Assembly: GCA_944321175.1 (NCBI GenBank)
Contig: CALUKI010000021.1
Span: 1-64,000, forward strand
Source: an uncultured Alistipes sp.
GTDB taxonomy: Bacteria; Bacteroidota; Bacteroidia; Bacteroidales; Rikenellaceae
Direction of reading: 5' to 3'
Length of the DNA: 64,000 nucleotides
In this document: positions 33,890 through 43,181 of the stretch, piece by piece
Numbering within the stretch: the stretch's first letter is position 1
Layout of the letters: each line of letters begins with the position of its first letter
Made by a program: the position numbers and the translations under genes
The notes under the pieces: model-generated
The model's input: only the letters and a program-made list of their open reading frames with translations
Database searches by the model: none
What the model was told of the DNA's origin: nothing

Positions 33890-35920
33890 TCACTCCGTGC
33901 GGCGACAGGCAGCAACACCCTCCTCCAGGAAGGCGATGAACCCCCCGACACTCAAATCGTACTCGCGCGGCGGCAGCAGCGCCTCACCCTCCGCATCGGC
34001 GACGATGTAGGTGGGCTGGGCATTGACGTTGAAGCGTGTACGGACGATGTAGGAGTTGATGCGGCCGATCTCCTTGAGCGTCGTTCCGCCCTCGGTCGTG
34101 ATCCAATCCTCCTCGGCAGCACGCGCCTTGTCGTCGGTATAGAGTGCTACGACAATGTAGTCGTCACGCAGAAGCTGCTGCACCCGTGCATCGGAGAGCA
34201 CCTTCTGCTCCATCTCCCGACAATTCACGCAGCCGTGCCCCGTCACGTCGATGAATAACGGTTTGCCGGCCGCGCGCGACGCCGCCAAAGCCTCGTTCCA
34301 TTCGAAATAGCCCGTAATTCCGTGCGGCAGGGTGAGGATGTCGCCGTATTTGACCGACGGCGTAACGGTCGCGGATTCTGCAGCTGTACCCGCCGCTACA
34401 GGAGTCTGTCCGAGGATGAAATCCTGCGTATGCAGGGGCGGCAGGTAACCCGACAGCGCCTTGAGCGGCGCCCCCCACATTCCGGGAATCATATAGACGA
34501 CGAAGGTAAAATCGACGATTGCCAGCGCAAGGCGCGTGACAGAGAGCGTCTTTACCTCGCTGTCGTGCGCAAAACGCAGTTTGCCCAACAGATAGAAGCC
34601 CAGCAGCGTGAAGCAGACGATCCAGATGGCCAGATAGACCTCACGGTCGAGCAACCCCCAGTGGTAGGTCTGATCGGCCACGCTGAGGAACTTGAATCCC
34701 AATGCCACCTCGATGAACCCCAGAACGACCTTTACCGAATTGAGCCAGCCGCCGCTCCTGGGCAGGTTCTTCAGCAGCGACGGGAACATCGCGAAGAGCG
34801 TGAAGGGCAGCGCAAAGGTGATCGAGAAGACCAGCATCGTGAGAATGGGAGCCCAGAAGGCGCCCGACGTTGCACCGATGATCGCCGAACCGACGATCGG
34901 GCCCGTGCAGGAGAACGACACCAGCACCAGCGTCAACGCCATGAAGAAGACGCCCAGCAGCCCGCCCTTGTCGGCATTGCGGTCGCTGCGGTTGACCATC
35001 GAACCGGGCAGCGTGATCTCGAACGCACCGAAGAACGACGCGGCAAAGACCATGAAGACAAGGAAGAAGATCAGGTTGGGCAGCCAATGCGTTGCCAGCC
35101 AGTTGAAGATGTCGGCCGTCACGGCGTCACCTCCGACGATACGCGTAATGAGGATGATCGCCGCAATCGGAACCGTATAGAGCAGAACGATGAACAAGCC
35201 GTACATCAACGCCTTGAACCGTCCGGCGGCAGGGGATTCGCTCCCCTTGAGGAAGAACGAGACGGTCATCGGGATCATCGGGAAGACGCAGGGGGTCAGT
35301 AGCGCCAGCAGGCCCCAGCCGATCGCCACCAGAATCAGGCCCGGCAGATCGCTGCCGGACGACGTTTCACCCAGCGGTGTGCTGTGTGCATCGTCCGTTG
35401 CCGAATCGGATGTCTTCGTATCTGTCATTGCCGGGGTACCGGCAGAGGATGTTTCGGCAGCACCGCCCAGGCGGATCTCGAAAGGCCAGTCTTCGGGCAT
35501 GTTGCAGGTCGTACCCTGGCACGACAGCCACCTGATATTCCCGCGCAGGACCGCCTCCGGAGCCGTCAGACGCACCCGCTGTCCCAACACGATCTCCTCC
35601 TCGTACTCGCCGACTTCATAGCCGAGATCCTCATCGTAATGACGTTTCGATGCAGTCTTTTCGAAGGGTTCGCCGACCAGTTCGACACCCTCGGCCTTCT
35701 CGAAGGTCACGACCGTCGAGGAGAAATCGGAATGCAGGTCGTAGGTATGCCACCCGTCGAGAACCTCTCCCGTGAAGGTTATCTCGAAGGTATTTTCGTC
35801 ACTTGCCGGCGTCACCGCACTGCTCCAGTGAACGGTCACCGTCGGTTGCGCTGCGGCTGCCCATGTCGCCATGACAAGCAGAAACGCCGCTGCCGTTCGT
35901 CCCATGCGTAATCTCATCAT
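33890..35920 (-). CDS. dsbD: DsbD-like thiol:disulfide interchange protein
   Basis: 676 residues. Three parts are visible: a signal peptide and N-terminal DsbD alpha-type beta domain (residues ~25-150), a central CcdA-like membrane domain of about eight helices (LLALLTPCVFPMIPMTVSFFL with its conserved Cys-Pro, and FSCTGPIVGSAIIG carrying the second redox Cys), and a C-terminal thioredoxin domain with active site GHGCVNCREMEQKV (CVNC). The protein carries electrons from cytoplasmic thioredoxin to periplasmic partners. Start is set at one of two adjacent ATGs (35920/35917); the longer reading from 35974 begins within the promoter. Confidence 0.92.
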   Translation of the reverse strand: MMRLRMGRTAAAFLLVMATWAAAAQPTVTVHWSSAVTPASDENTFEITFTGEVLDGWHTYDLHSDFSSTVVTFEKAEGVELVGEPFEKTASKRHYDEDLGYEVGEYEEEIVLGQRVRLTAPEAVLRGNIRWLSCQGTTCNMPEDWPFEIRLGGAAETSSAGTPAMTDTKTSDSATDDAHSTPLGETSSGSDLPGLILVAIGWGLLALLTPCVFPMIPMTVSFFLKGSESPAAGRFKALMYGLFIVLLYTVPIAAIILITRIVGGDAVTADIFNWLATHWLPNLIFFLVFMVFAASFFGAFEITLPGSMVNRSDRNADKGGLLGVFFMALTLVLVSFSCTGPIVGSAIIGATSGAFWAPILTMLVFSITFALPFTLFAMFPSLLKNLPRSGGWLNSVKVVLGFIEVALGFKFLSVADQTYHWGLLDREVYLAIWIVCFTLLGFYLLGKLRFAHDSEVKTLSVTRLALAIVDFTFVVYMIPGMWGAPLKALSGYLPPLHTQDFILGQTPVAAGTAAESATVTPSVKYGDILTLPHGITGYFEWNEALAASRAAGKPLFIDVTGHGCVNCREMEQKVLSDARVQQLLRDDYIVVALYTDDKARAAEEDWITTEGGTTLKEIGRINSYIVRTRFNVNAQPTYIVADAEGEALLPPREYDLSVGGFIAFLEEGVAACRRTE

Positions 35921-35943
35921 TCGGTCATCGCTGTCTTTTCGCG

Positions 35944-35975
35944 CAAAAGTATAAAAATAATCGGGAGCCGCCAAA
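35944..35975 (-). promoter_or_regulatory. Promoter for the dsbD-like gene
   Basis: Minus strand: TTTG (35975-35972), 20-base spacer, TACTTTTG (35951-35944). Its -33 element lies in the loop of the terminator at 35960-35990. Confidence 0.7.
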
Positions 35976-35990
35976 TCCGCAGCTCCCGAT
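35960..35990 (-). terminator. Terminator after hppA
   Basis: ATCGGGAGC (35960-35968) pairs with GCTCCCGAT (35982-35990); on the minus strand the stem is followed by ATTTTTAT. It starts 18 bases after the hppA stop. Confidence 0.8.
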
Positions 35991-36007
35991 CATCCGTATC
36001 CGTCGCC

Positions 36008-38224
36008 TCAGAAGATATGCCATGCCACCGTCAGCCCTGCCATGACGATCGAAACCATCGACATGAGCTTGATAAGGATATTCAGCGACGGGCCCGACGT
36101 ATCCTTGAAAGGATCGCCCACCGTGTCGCCGACGACGGTCGCCTTGTGGCAGTCGGAGCCCTTGCCGCCGAAGTTGCCCTCCTCGATCATCTTCTTGGCA
36201 TTGTCCCACGCTCCGCCCGAATTGGCCATGAAGACCGCCAGCACGAAACCGGTGCTCAAACCGCCGACAAGCAGTCCCATCACACCGGCCACGCCGAAAA
36301 GTATTCCGACGATCACCGGCACAATGATCGCCAACAGGCTGGGAAATAGCATCTCACGCTGCGCACCGCGTGTCGAGATCTCAACGCACCGTGCATAATC
36401 GGGCGTCGCCTCGCCGGTAAGGATGCCCTTGATTTCACGGAACTGACGCCGCACTTCGTTGACCATGCTCTCGGCCGCACGCCCTACGGCATTCATCGTC
36501 AGGCCGCAGAAGAGGAACGACATCATCGCCCCGACAAAGATGCCGATCAATACCAGCGGATTCATCAGGTTGATCTGATAGAACTCCATGAAATCGATGA
36601 TCGAAGCCTCCTGCACCAGCCGCTCGATGCCGTTCGGCAGCGTGATGACCGTCTGCCCGATATGCGCCAGTCCGACCTTGATCTCCTCGATGTATGACGC
36701 CAGCAGCGCCAACGCCGTTAGAGCCGCCGAACCGATAGCGAAGCCTTTCCCCGTAGCGGCCGTCGTATTGCCCAGCGCGTCGAGCGCATCGGTGCGGCGC
36801 CGCACCTCGGAACCCAGGCCGCTCATCTCGGCATTGCCGCCCGCATTGTCGGCAATCGGGCCATAGGCGTCGGTTGCAAGTGTGATGCCCAGCGTCGAAA
36901 GCATGCCCACCGCCGCGATGCCGATACCGTAAAGCCCCAATGACATGCTTTGCGCCGTCATCAGATGCTGCAGGTCGAAACCAATGGCGCAGAGGTAGGC
37001 CAGAATGATCGCCACGCCGATCGTGATGACCGGAACGGCCGTTGAGATCATCCCCACGCCGATACCCGAAATGATGACCGTTGCAGGCCCCGTCTGGCCG
37101 CTGCGGGCGATCTTCTGCGTCGGTTTATAGGAGTGCGAGGTGTAATATTCGGTGGCCTGCCCGATGATGATGCCCGCAACGAGGCCCGTGATGACCGAGA
37201 AGGAGAGTCCCAGCCAGTTCTGAATGTCGAGCAGGTAGAGAATCACGAAGGTCGCAACGGCAATCAGCAGCGAGCTGACGTTCACGCCAACACCCAGTGA
37301 ACGGAGCAGCTGCCGCATCGATGCCCCCTCTTTTGTCCTTACAAGGAAGATTCCGACAATCGAGAGAAGAATACCGACTGCCGCTATCAGCATCGGTGCC
37401 AGCACGGCCCGCGTCTGCATGGCCACGTCGCCCGTTGCAGCGAAAGCCGCCGCACCCAATGCCGCCGTCGCGAGTACCGAACCGCAATAGCTCTCATAGA
37501 GGTCGGCGCCCATGCCTGCCACGTCGCCTACGTTGTCGCCCACATTGTCGGCGATCGTTGCGGGATTGCGCGGGTCGTCTTCCGGGATTCCCGCTTCAAC
37601 CTTGCCAACCAGATCGGCGCCCACATCGGCCGCCTTGGTATAGATACCGCCGCCCACACGGGCAAAGAGCGCCTGTGTCGAGGCTCCCATGCCAAAGGTC
37701 AGCATCGTCGTGGTGACAACAACCAGTTTCTGACCGCCCGTCACATCGACGAAGTGGTCCAGGACGATGTACCACAGCGAAATATCGAGCAGACCCAGCC
37801 CCACAACGACGAGACCCATGACCGCACCGCTGCGGAATGCCACGCGCAGCCCGCGGTCGAGCGACTGCCGGGCGGCATTGGCCGTGCGGGCCGAAGCGTA
37901 TGTGGCGGTCTTCATGCCGAAATAGCCGGCCAGTCCGGAGAAGAAGCCGCCCGTCAGGAAGGCGAACGGCACCCATTTGTTCTGTACGCCCGCACCATAG
38001 GCCAGATAGGCGAAGAAAAGCGCCAGCACAATGAAGACAATCAGTACAACCTTGTACTGCTGACGCAGATAGGCCATTGCTCCGGCACGGACATGATCTG
38101 CAATCTCGCGCATGCGTTCCGTCCCTTCGTCTTCACGCTTCATCGAGCGGTAGAACGCATAAGCAAAGGCAAGCGCCACGACCGAAGCGACGGGCACAAG
38201 CCAGAAAATCGATGGAATACTCAT
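36008..38224 (-). CDS. hppA: Membrane-bound ion-translocating pyrophosphatase
   Basis: 738 residues, about 16 membrane helices. Hydrolysis of pyrophosphate drives Na+ and/or H+ out of the cytoplasm. The catalytic segment is intact: YTKAADVGADLVGKVEAGIPEDDPRNPATIADNVGDNVGDVAGMGADLYES. The C-terminal active-site half reads ATDAYGPIADNAGGNAEMS and NSGGAWDNAKKMIEEG with GSDCHKATVVGDTVGDPFKDT. The GNTTAATGKG loop has Ala where K+-independent enzymes have Lys, so a K+-dependent enzyme is expected, as in the Na+-pumping members usual in Bacteroidetes. Ion choice is inference. A terminator follows. Confidence 0.96.
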   Translation of the reverse strand: MSIPSIFWLVPVASVVALAFAYAFYRSMKREDEGTERMREIADHVRAGAMAYLRQQYKVVLIVFIVLALFFAYLAYGAGVQNKWVPFAFLTGGFFSGLAGYFGMKTATYASARTANAARQSLDRGLRVAFRSGAVMGLVVVGLGLLDISLWYIVLDHFVDVTGGQKLVVVTTTMLTFGMGASTQALFARVGGGIYTKAADVGADLVGKVEAGIPEDDPRNPATIADNVGDNVGDVAGMGADLYESYCGSVLATAALGAAAFAATGDVAMQTRAVLAPMLIAAVGILLSIVGIFLVRTKEGASMRQLLRSLGVGVNVSSLLIAVATFVILYLLDIQNWLGLSFSVITGLVAGIIIGQATEYYTSHSYKPTQKIARSGQTGPATVIISGIGVGMISTAVPVITIGVAIILAYLCAIGFDLQHLMTAQSMSLGLYGIGIAAVGMLSTLGITLATDAYGPIADNAGGNAEMSGLGSEVRRRTDALDALGNTTAATGKGFAIGSAALTALALLASYIEEIKVGLAHIGQTVITLPNGIERLVQEASIIDFMEFYQINLMNPLVLIGIFVGAMMSFLFCGLTMNAVGRAAESMVNEVRRQFREIKGILTGEATPDYARCVEISTRGAQREMLFPSLLAIIVPVIVGILFGVAGVMGLLVGGLSTGFVLAVFMANSGGAWDNAKKMIEEGNFGGKGSDCHKATVVGDTVGDPFKDTSGPSLNILIKLMSMVSIVMAGLTVAWHIF

Positions 38225-38580
38225 ATCAGGTCAGTTGTTAAAGTTAGGTCGATGTTAAAAAGCCAGGCCGATATTAAACAAAATTAATAAATTTTTCGTT
38301 TCGTTGTATATTCGGCTGACAAAAAAACGCTCCATCCGACAAATATTCCCGTCATAAACCGAATCGGACGACGCCTGTTTCGAGAAAATCGGGCTTGCAC
38401 GGAGTCGCGCCGGTACGCCATCCGGTCCGGCATTTTCTCCTTCGGCCGGTCGGGCACGGCATATGGTTCGGAGCGGATGCAGAGCGCCTGCCTGCGGCAA
38501 ATCCGGGACACCGCAAAATAATGCAGGGCGGAGAGTCGCTCCGCCCCGCATCTACCGTTCGGACAGGAGGTCCATGCCCG
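38225..38580. other. Gap with hppA leader and thioesterase terminator
   Basis: No gene supported. On the minus strand TAATTTTG (38286-38279) is a possible hppA -7 element without a clear -33. Two imperfect copies of a 14-base unit, AGGTCGATGTTAAA (38246) and AGGCCGATATTAAA (38265), lie just upstream of the hppA start. A GC-rich hairpin at 38521-38551 (ATGC..GGGCGGAG / CTCCGCCC..GCAT) probably terminates the thioesterase gene. Confidence 0.5.
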
Positions 38581-39309
38581 TTATCGCCATTCGAAAGCTC
38601 CCCGGCAGATGGCCGCACCGGCATCGTTGCGTATCTCGACCAGGGTCTCGGATTCCCGCTCTTCGAACGAAACAAACAGCGTCTCGCCATAACGCGACTC
38701 CTTGAGGAAATTGATATCCAGACGCATCGGCCGCTCCTGTTCGAAACGCTCGACGGGCAATACGTCGAGCATCAGTTCGATATAGCGCATCGTATTGACA
38801 TGACGGTTGAAATCGATATCCGAATAGGCTACGCGATGCGTCAGGACCGGCGGCATGTCGATCGACGGCACCTTGCGGGGCCTCTCGGCCGGAGACGGTT
38901 CGGCGACGACCGCATCGTTGTGCTGCTCGGCAACAGCCCGCAGATCGACCGCCGTACGACGCGACAGATCGATCATGCACCACTGCGAAACCACCCGCCC
39001 GAACGTTATCCCCGACTGATCCGTGAGTGTAAAATTGCGGGTCGAGAGCATGCGGCCGTAATCGCTGATCCATGTGGCGATCTCATAGCGGACGTATTCC
39101 CGAGGCCGGAAATCGAATTCAAACGCGATGCGCGACAACACCCATGAAAAATTATCCTTGTTCAGGGTATCGACGCCGAAGCCTTTGGAATGAGCATCTA
39201 CACCCGCAATATTGAGGACGTTGCCGCCCAACGCCGAAAGCGTGATCCGCATGGTAAAATCCACCTCCTGCGGTTCGACGCAAAATGGATAGGAAGTTTT
39301 CGCTGCCAT
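38581..39309 (-). CDS. Acyl-[acyl-carrier-protein] thioesterase
   Basis: 242 residues, double hotdog fold of the FatA/acyl-ACP thioesterase family; releases free fatty acids from acyl-ACP. The first hotdog has FCVEPQEVDFTMRITLSALGGNVLNIAGVDAHSKGFGVD. The catalytic part of the second has HRVAYSDIDFNRHVNTMRYIELMLD, matching the conserved D-x-N-x-H-V-N-N-like motif with catalytic Asn and His. The protein is full length for the bacterial form. Bacteroidetes copies are linked to branched-chain fatty acid handling, but chain-length preference cannot be read off. Own promoter; divergent from the toroid lipoprotein pair. Confidence 0.92.
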   Translation of the reverse strand: MAAKTSYPFCVEPQEVDFTMRITLSALGGNVLNIAGVDAHSKGFGVDTLNKDNFSWVLSRIAFEFDFRPREYVRYEIATWISDYGRMLSTRNFTLTDQSGITFGRVVSQWCMIDLSRRTAVDLRAVAEQHNDAVVAEPSPAERPRKVPSIDMPPVLTHRVAYSDIDFNRHVNTMRYIELMLDVLPVERFEQERPMRLDINFLKESRYGETLFVSFEERESETLVEIRNDAGAAICRGAFEWR

Positions 39310-39335
39310 GATATGTTTTGGTATGTATCCGTAAG

Positions 39336-39365
39336 CAAAGATACATTTTTTTCAGTTACCGTCAA
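39336..39365 (-). promoter_or_regulatory. Promoter for acyl-ACP thioesterase
   Basis: Minus strand: TTG (39365-39363), 19-base spacer, TATCTTTG (39343-39336), 26 bases before the ATG. Confidence 0.7.
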
Positions 39366-39438
39366 CACTTTCGCCCTCCATATTCTTTCCGATACTGCAC
39401 GAAATGAAGAAAAACGAAAGATTCACATCACATAAGCC

Positions 39439-39469
39439 TTGCGATTTTGAAATATATGTCATACATTTG
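39439..39469 (+). promoter_or_regulatory. Promoter for the tandem toroid lipoproteins
   Basis: TTG (39439-39441), 20-base spacer, TACATTTG (39462-39469). It lies downstream of the first in-frame ATG (39447), which supports a start at 39519 or 39534. Confidence 0.65.
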
Positions 39470-39518
39470 TAAAACAGCTATCACCCCGATGTCAAATTGG
39501 CAACAACCCGAACCTGTC

Positions 39519-41168
39519 ATGAACCGGCACTCCATGTTGAAACTTCCCTTCATTCTTCTCTCATGCAGCCTGCTCATATACGGATGCTGCAATGTCAACC
39601 CGCCGTCCGGCAACAGCGTGCTCGACTACGAAAAGATCAACAACGCCGCCGCACGGCAATACCTTGAACCGATCCGTCCCGGATACGAGGGGCGCAACCC
39701 CTTCTGGAACCGCTTCGCTACAAAATTCATCTATGCTCCCGCCTTCGATTTTCCGCAAAATGATCGGGCCGTCAAGTATCGTTTCACCATCAGGCAGCTT
39801 GACGGCGGCTCTTCGTGGAGCTTTATCGCCGAAACACCGACCGCCCCGCTCTCACCCGTCTGGAACGGGATCCCTGTCGGACAGGTATTGCTGACCGTCG
39901 AAGGCATCGATGCCGACGGAAAGAGCATCGGAGAGGTCGGACGGCGCGAATTTTTCAGGGATTTCCCCTTCCGGGGTCCCTACAAACCGGCAGTCAGAGG
40001 ATACCGGCAGGCTGCGCGGATGGCAATGCTGGCGACACACAACATGGTGCAGATTCAACACTGGGCCGAAAATACCGAGCCCGACATGAGTTACCAGCAT
40101 CACACATACCCCTGCAAAATCATCGGAGCGACGATCCGTTCGGAACTCCTGCTGGCACAGGAACTGCCGGCGTACAGGGATCGGGCTGTCGCCATCGCCG
40201 GAAACGCCGCACGGTTTCTGATCAGCCAGAGCCGGCCCGAAGGCGAACCGCTCGCCTACTTCCCTCCGACCTACTACAAAGGGCTGATCGCATCGAAAAG
40301 AGCCGAGAATCAGAACAAAACGATGACGATGGAGGCCGTAGCCGCAGGCCAGGCCTTCTTGGATCTCTTCGACATGACGGGCGAAACATGCTATTACGAC
40401 CAGGCCCTCGGTATCGCTGACACCTATGTGAAAATCCAACGTCCCGACGGTTCATATCCGATCAAGGTCGATTTCCTGACCGGAGAACCCGTCAACGATG
40501 CCTGCGCAATGCTGCATCCCCTGTTGGAATATTTCCAGCGGCTTCACACCGAATACGGCGCAACCGATTATCTCGAAGCACAGCGCAAGGCGGAGATGTG
40601 GATGCGGGAGAATGCCCTCCGACGGTTCGACTTTACAGGGCAGTTTGAAGACAACCGCATCATGGGCCTGCAGCCCTACGAGAATCTTACCAACTGCACG
40701 GCGGCACCCTACGCATCCTATCTGCTGACCAAGGAGCAGCCTTCCGGCCAGGAGATAGCCGATGCCGTCGATCTGATCCGTTTCAGCGAGGACCAATTTA
40801 CCTGTTGGGAGGCCGTGCCCAATGCCGACGGAATCGATCCGATCAATACCCCCTGCGTACTCGAACAGTACAAATATCGCGTACCGGTCGATAACAGCGC
40901 ATGCAATGTCGCCGACGCTTTTATCAATCTATACCAAAAAACCGGCGACAAAATCGCGCTGGCGAAGGCAATCGCGCTGATCAACAACATTACCGTCACG
41001 CAAAACGCCGTCAATGGATTCATGCCTACGACATGGGATTTCTGCACGCCCGACAATACGGGGCAGCGAACCTATTGGATCAACTGTTCATACAGCACGG
41101 TCTGCTCGTTGTTCAAACTCGACGACCTGTTATCGCACAATCCGCCGGAAGAGGGAAAAATACGATAG
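39519..41168 (+). CDS. Lipoprotein with beta-sandwich and predicted alpha/alpha-toroid domain (copy 1)
   Basis: 549 residues from MNRHSMLKLPFILLSCSLLIYGCC; lipobox LIYGC. Residues ~35-155 look like a fibronectin-type beta sandwich (FIYAPAFDFPQNDRAVKYRFTI; APLSPVWNGIPVGQVLLTVEGIDADGK). The rest is helical with repeated G/A-rich helix pairs typical of six-hairpin (alpha/alpha) toroids: YPCKIIGATIRSELLLA, TMTMEAVAAGQAFLDLFDMTG, YDQALGIADTYVKIQRPDGSYP. A conserved Cys-containing block NLTNCTAAPYASYLLTKE follows. Such folds occur in glycosidases, epimerases and lyases; catalytic residues are not identified, so I give no enzyme name. It is the first of two adjacent paralogs, very similar throughout. 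Confidence 0.8.
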   Translation: MNRHSMLKLPFILLSCSLLIYGCCNVNPPSGNSVLDYEKINNAAARQYLEPIRPGYEGRNPFWNRFATKFIYAPAFDFPQNDRAVKYRFTIRQLDGGSSWSFIAETPTAPLSPVWNGIPVGQVLLTVEGIDADGKSIGEVGRREFFRDFPFRGPYKPAVRGYRQAARMAMLATHNMVQIQHWAENTEPDMSYQHHTYPCKIIGATIRSELLLAQELPAYRDRAVAIAGNAARFLISQSRPEGEPLAYFPPTYYKGLIASKRAENQNKTMTMEAVAAGQAFLDLFDMTGETCYYDQALGIADTYVKIQRPDGSYPIKVDFLTGEPVNDACAMLHPLLEYFQRLHTEYGATDYLEAQRKAEMWMRENALRRFDFTGQFEDNRIMGLQPYENLTNCTAAPYASYLLTKEQPSGQEIADAVDLIRFSEDQFTCWEAVPNADGIDPINTPCVLEQYKYRVPVDNSACNVADAFINLYQKTGDKIALAKAIALINNITVTQNAVNGFMPTTWDFCTPDNTGQRTYWINCSYSTVCSLFKLDDLLSHNPPEEGKIR

Positions 41169-41290
41169 TCCCCGCACCAACGCAGGCGCGGGGGCCGGAA
41201 TCGGCAGCTGACAGACATGACAACTGCAAACAGACAGAAAAACAAAGAGAAAGAAAAACAGAAATAGCCAATCTCAAACAAGCCAAACCT

Positions 41291-42907
41291 ATGAAAAAGA
41301 TCCTGACTGTTCTGGCGTTCGGAGCCATGATGTGCGGATGCTGCAGCACCGACCGGAACGCCCAAACAAACTTCGCCCGCATCAACGGACAGGCCGCTGT
41401 GGAATATCTCCAGCCGATCCGTCCCGGATACGAGAGCCGCAACCCCTTCTGGAACAAGTTCGCCCAGAAATTCATCTATGCACCCGCGTTCGACTTCCGG
41501 AAGATCGACGGAGCGACGCAGTACCGCTTCACGGTAAAGCCTGCCGCAGAAGGTGCAGCCGAAAGCTGGGCCTTTACCAGCGACACCCCGACGGCGCCCC
41601 TGTCGCCGATCTGGAACGACATCGCCGTGGGAAAAGTCCGCTTGACCGTTGAAGCGCTCGACAATGCCGGCAAGGTCATCGGCGTGGCCGGCGAACGTGA
41701 ATTCCGCAGAGACTACCCCTTCGAAGGCCCCTATCTGCCGGCTCGGCGCGATTACCGGCAAGCGGCGGTCATGGGCATTCTCTTCGTGCACAACATGCCG
41801 GAGGTGCAGCATTGGAAGACAGCGACGGAACCCGACATGAACTATTCGCACAACACCTACCCCTGCAAGATCATCGGAGCGACGATCCGCATGGAGGTGC
41901 TGTTGGCAAAGCTGCTGCCCCAGTACAAGGAGGAGGCGACGGCCATCGCCAAAAACGCCGCACAGTTCCTCATCGATCAGAGCCGGCCCGAAGGTGCGCC
42001 GCTGGCATTCTTCCCGCCGACCTATTACAAAGACCTCGTAGCTTCGCGCTACGACTGGAATCAGGGCAAAACCATGATGATGGAGGCCATATCGGCCGGG
42101 CTGGGATTCCTCGACCTCTACGATCTGACAGGCGAGAAGAAGTACCTTGACCATGCCCTGGGAATCGCCGACACCTATCTCAGGCATCAGAATGCCGACG
42201 GTTCGCTCCCCACCAAAGTCGACTACAAAACGGGCGAACCGGTCAACAACGCCCGTGCGATGCTCACGAACTACATGAACTACCTGCAGCGCCTGCACCG
42301 CCAGTATGGAGTGGAGAAATATGCCGATGCGCTGGCCAAGGCCGAAAAATGGATGAAGGAGACGGCACTCGAATCGTTCGACATGACCGGACAGTTCGAA
42401 GATGTTACGATCTTGGGACTGGAGCCTTACGAGAACCTTACCAACTGTACGGCGGCGCCCTATGCCTCCTATCTGCTGACAAAGGACAACCCCTCCGAAC
42501 AGGAGATCGCCGACGCCATCGATCTGACACGGCTGTGCGAGGACCAGTTCGTTTACTGGGACATGGAACTCAACGACGACGGCATCAAACGCTTCAACAC
42601 GCCGTGCGTCATCGAACAGTACAAGTACAAGACACCGGTGGACAACAGTGCCTGCGTGGTGGCAAACGCCCTGCTGAACATCTACCTCACGACGGGCAGC
42701 GAAGTGGCTCTGGCAAAGGCGACGGCTCTCATCGACAACGTCACGGTCATGCAGAACAGCCTCAACGGACAGATCCCCACAACGTGGGACTACCGCAACA
42801 CGAAACGCGACCGCAACCGTACATACTGGATCAACTGCTCGTACAGCTCCATCACGACCCTGCTGCGCATGGCCGATCTGATCGATGCCGGAAAGATAAG
42901 CAAATAA
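41291..42907 (+). CDS. Lipoprotein with beta-sandwich and predicted alpha/alpha-toroid domain (copy 2)
   Basis: 538 residues, MKKILTVLAFGAMMCGCC with lipobox MMCGC. It follows copy 1 by 122 bases and matches it along the whole length: YLQPIRPGYESRNPFWNKF versus YLEPIRPGYEGRNPFWNRF; FPPTYYKDLVAS versus FPPTYYKGLIAS; NLTNCTAAPYASYLLTK in both; PTTWDYRNTKRDRNRTYWINCSYSS versus PTTWDFCTPDNTGQRTYWINCSYST. The duplication is recent enough to be obvious but old enough for scattered substitutions. No promoter consensus was found in the A-rich gap between them, so they are likely one transcript. A hairpin follows. Confidence 0.82.
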   Translation: MKKILTVLAFGAMMCGCCSTDRNAQTNFARINGQAAVEYLQPIRPGYESRNPFWNKFAQKFIYAPAFDFRKIDGATQYRFTVKPAAEGAAESWAFTSDTPTAPLSPIWNDIAVGKVRLTVEALDNAGKVIGVAGEREFRRDYPFEGPYLPARRDYRQAAVMGILFVHNMPEVQHWKTATEPDMNYSHNTYPCKIIGATIRMEVLLAKLLPQYKEEATAIAKNAAQFLIDQSRPEGAPLAFFPPTYYKDLVASRYDWNQGKTMMMEAISAGLGFLDLYDLTGEKKYLDHALGIADTYLRHQNADGSLPTKVDYKTGEPVNNARAMLTNYMNYLQRLHRQYGVEKYADALAKAEKWMKETALESFDMTGQFEDVTILGLEPYENLTNCTAAPYASYLLTKDNPSEQEIADAIDLTRLCEDQFVYWDMELNDDGIKRFNTPCVIEQYKYKTPVDNSACVVANALLNIYLTTGSEVALAKATALIDNVTVMQNSLNGQIPTTWDYRNTKRDRNRTYWINCSYSSITTLLRMADLIDAGKISK

Positions 42908-42981
42908 CCTGCGCCAGGCAAGATCGTTATGAACGCCGTCTTTTATGTCAGGCGGCACACGACGCAATGATTTTACGCAAC

Positions 42982-43013
42982 GACGTCCGAGGAGAGCACA
43001 CTCTTCGGACGTC
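42982..43013 (+). terminator. Hairpin after the tandem lipoproteins
   Basis: GACGTCCGA (42982-42990) pairs with TCGGACGTC (43005-43013), extended by GAGAG/CTCTT inside, then TTCCTTC. Confidence 0.65.
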
Positions 43014-43181
43014 TTCCTTCAGAATATTCACATGCAACCGCCCACCAAAGGGAACTCCGCATCGTACAGCCGACAGCCGGAGCAAGGATATTCGCATCGG
43101 CGTCTTGAATGGCGCTCGTTCATATCAACCCTGCCGTCGGGACACCGTTTCCGAATCACCGGGCTCATACACGGGCGTCAA

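Noticed and set aside
31358..34258. 966-residue plus-strand open frame spanning the MFS and glycosyltransferase genes
   Set aside because: It runs through a strong terminator and across two well-supported genes in other frames.
38246..38278. Two imperfect 14-base copies upstream of hppA as an operator
   Set aside because: Two mismatches and only two copies; not enough to claim a regulatory site, though noted in the gap description.
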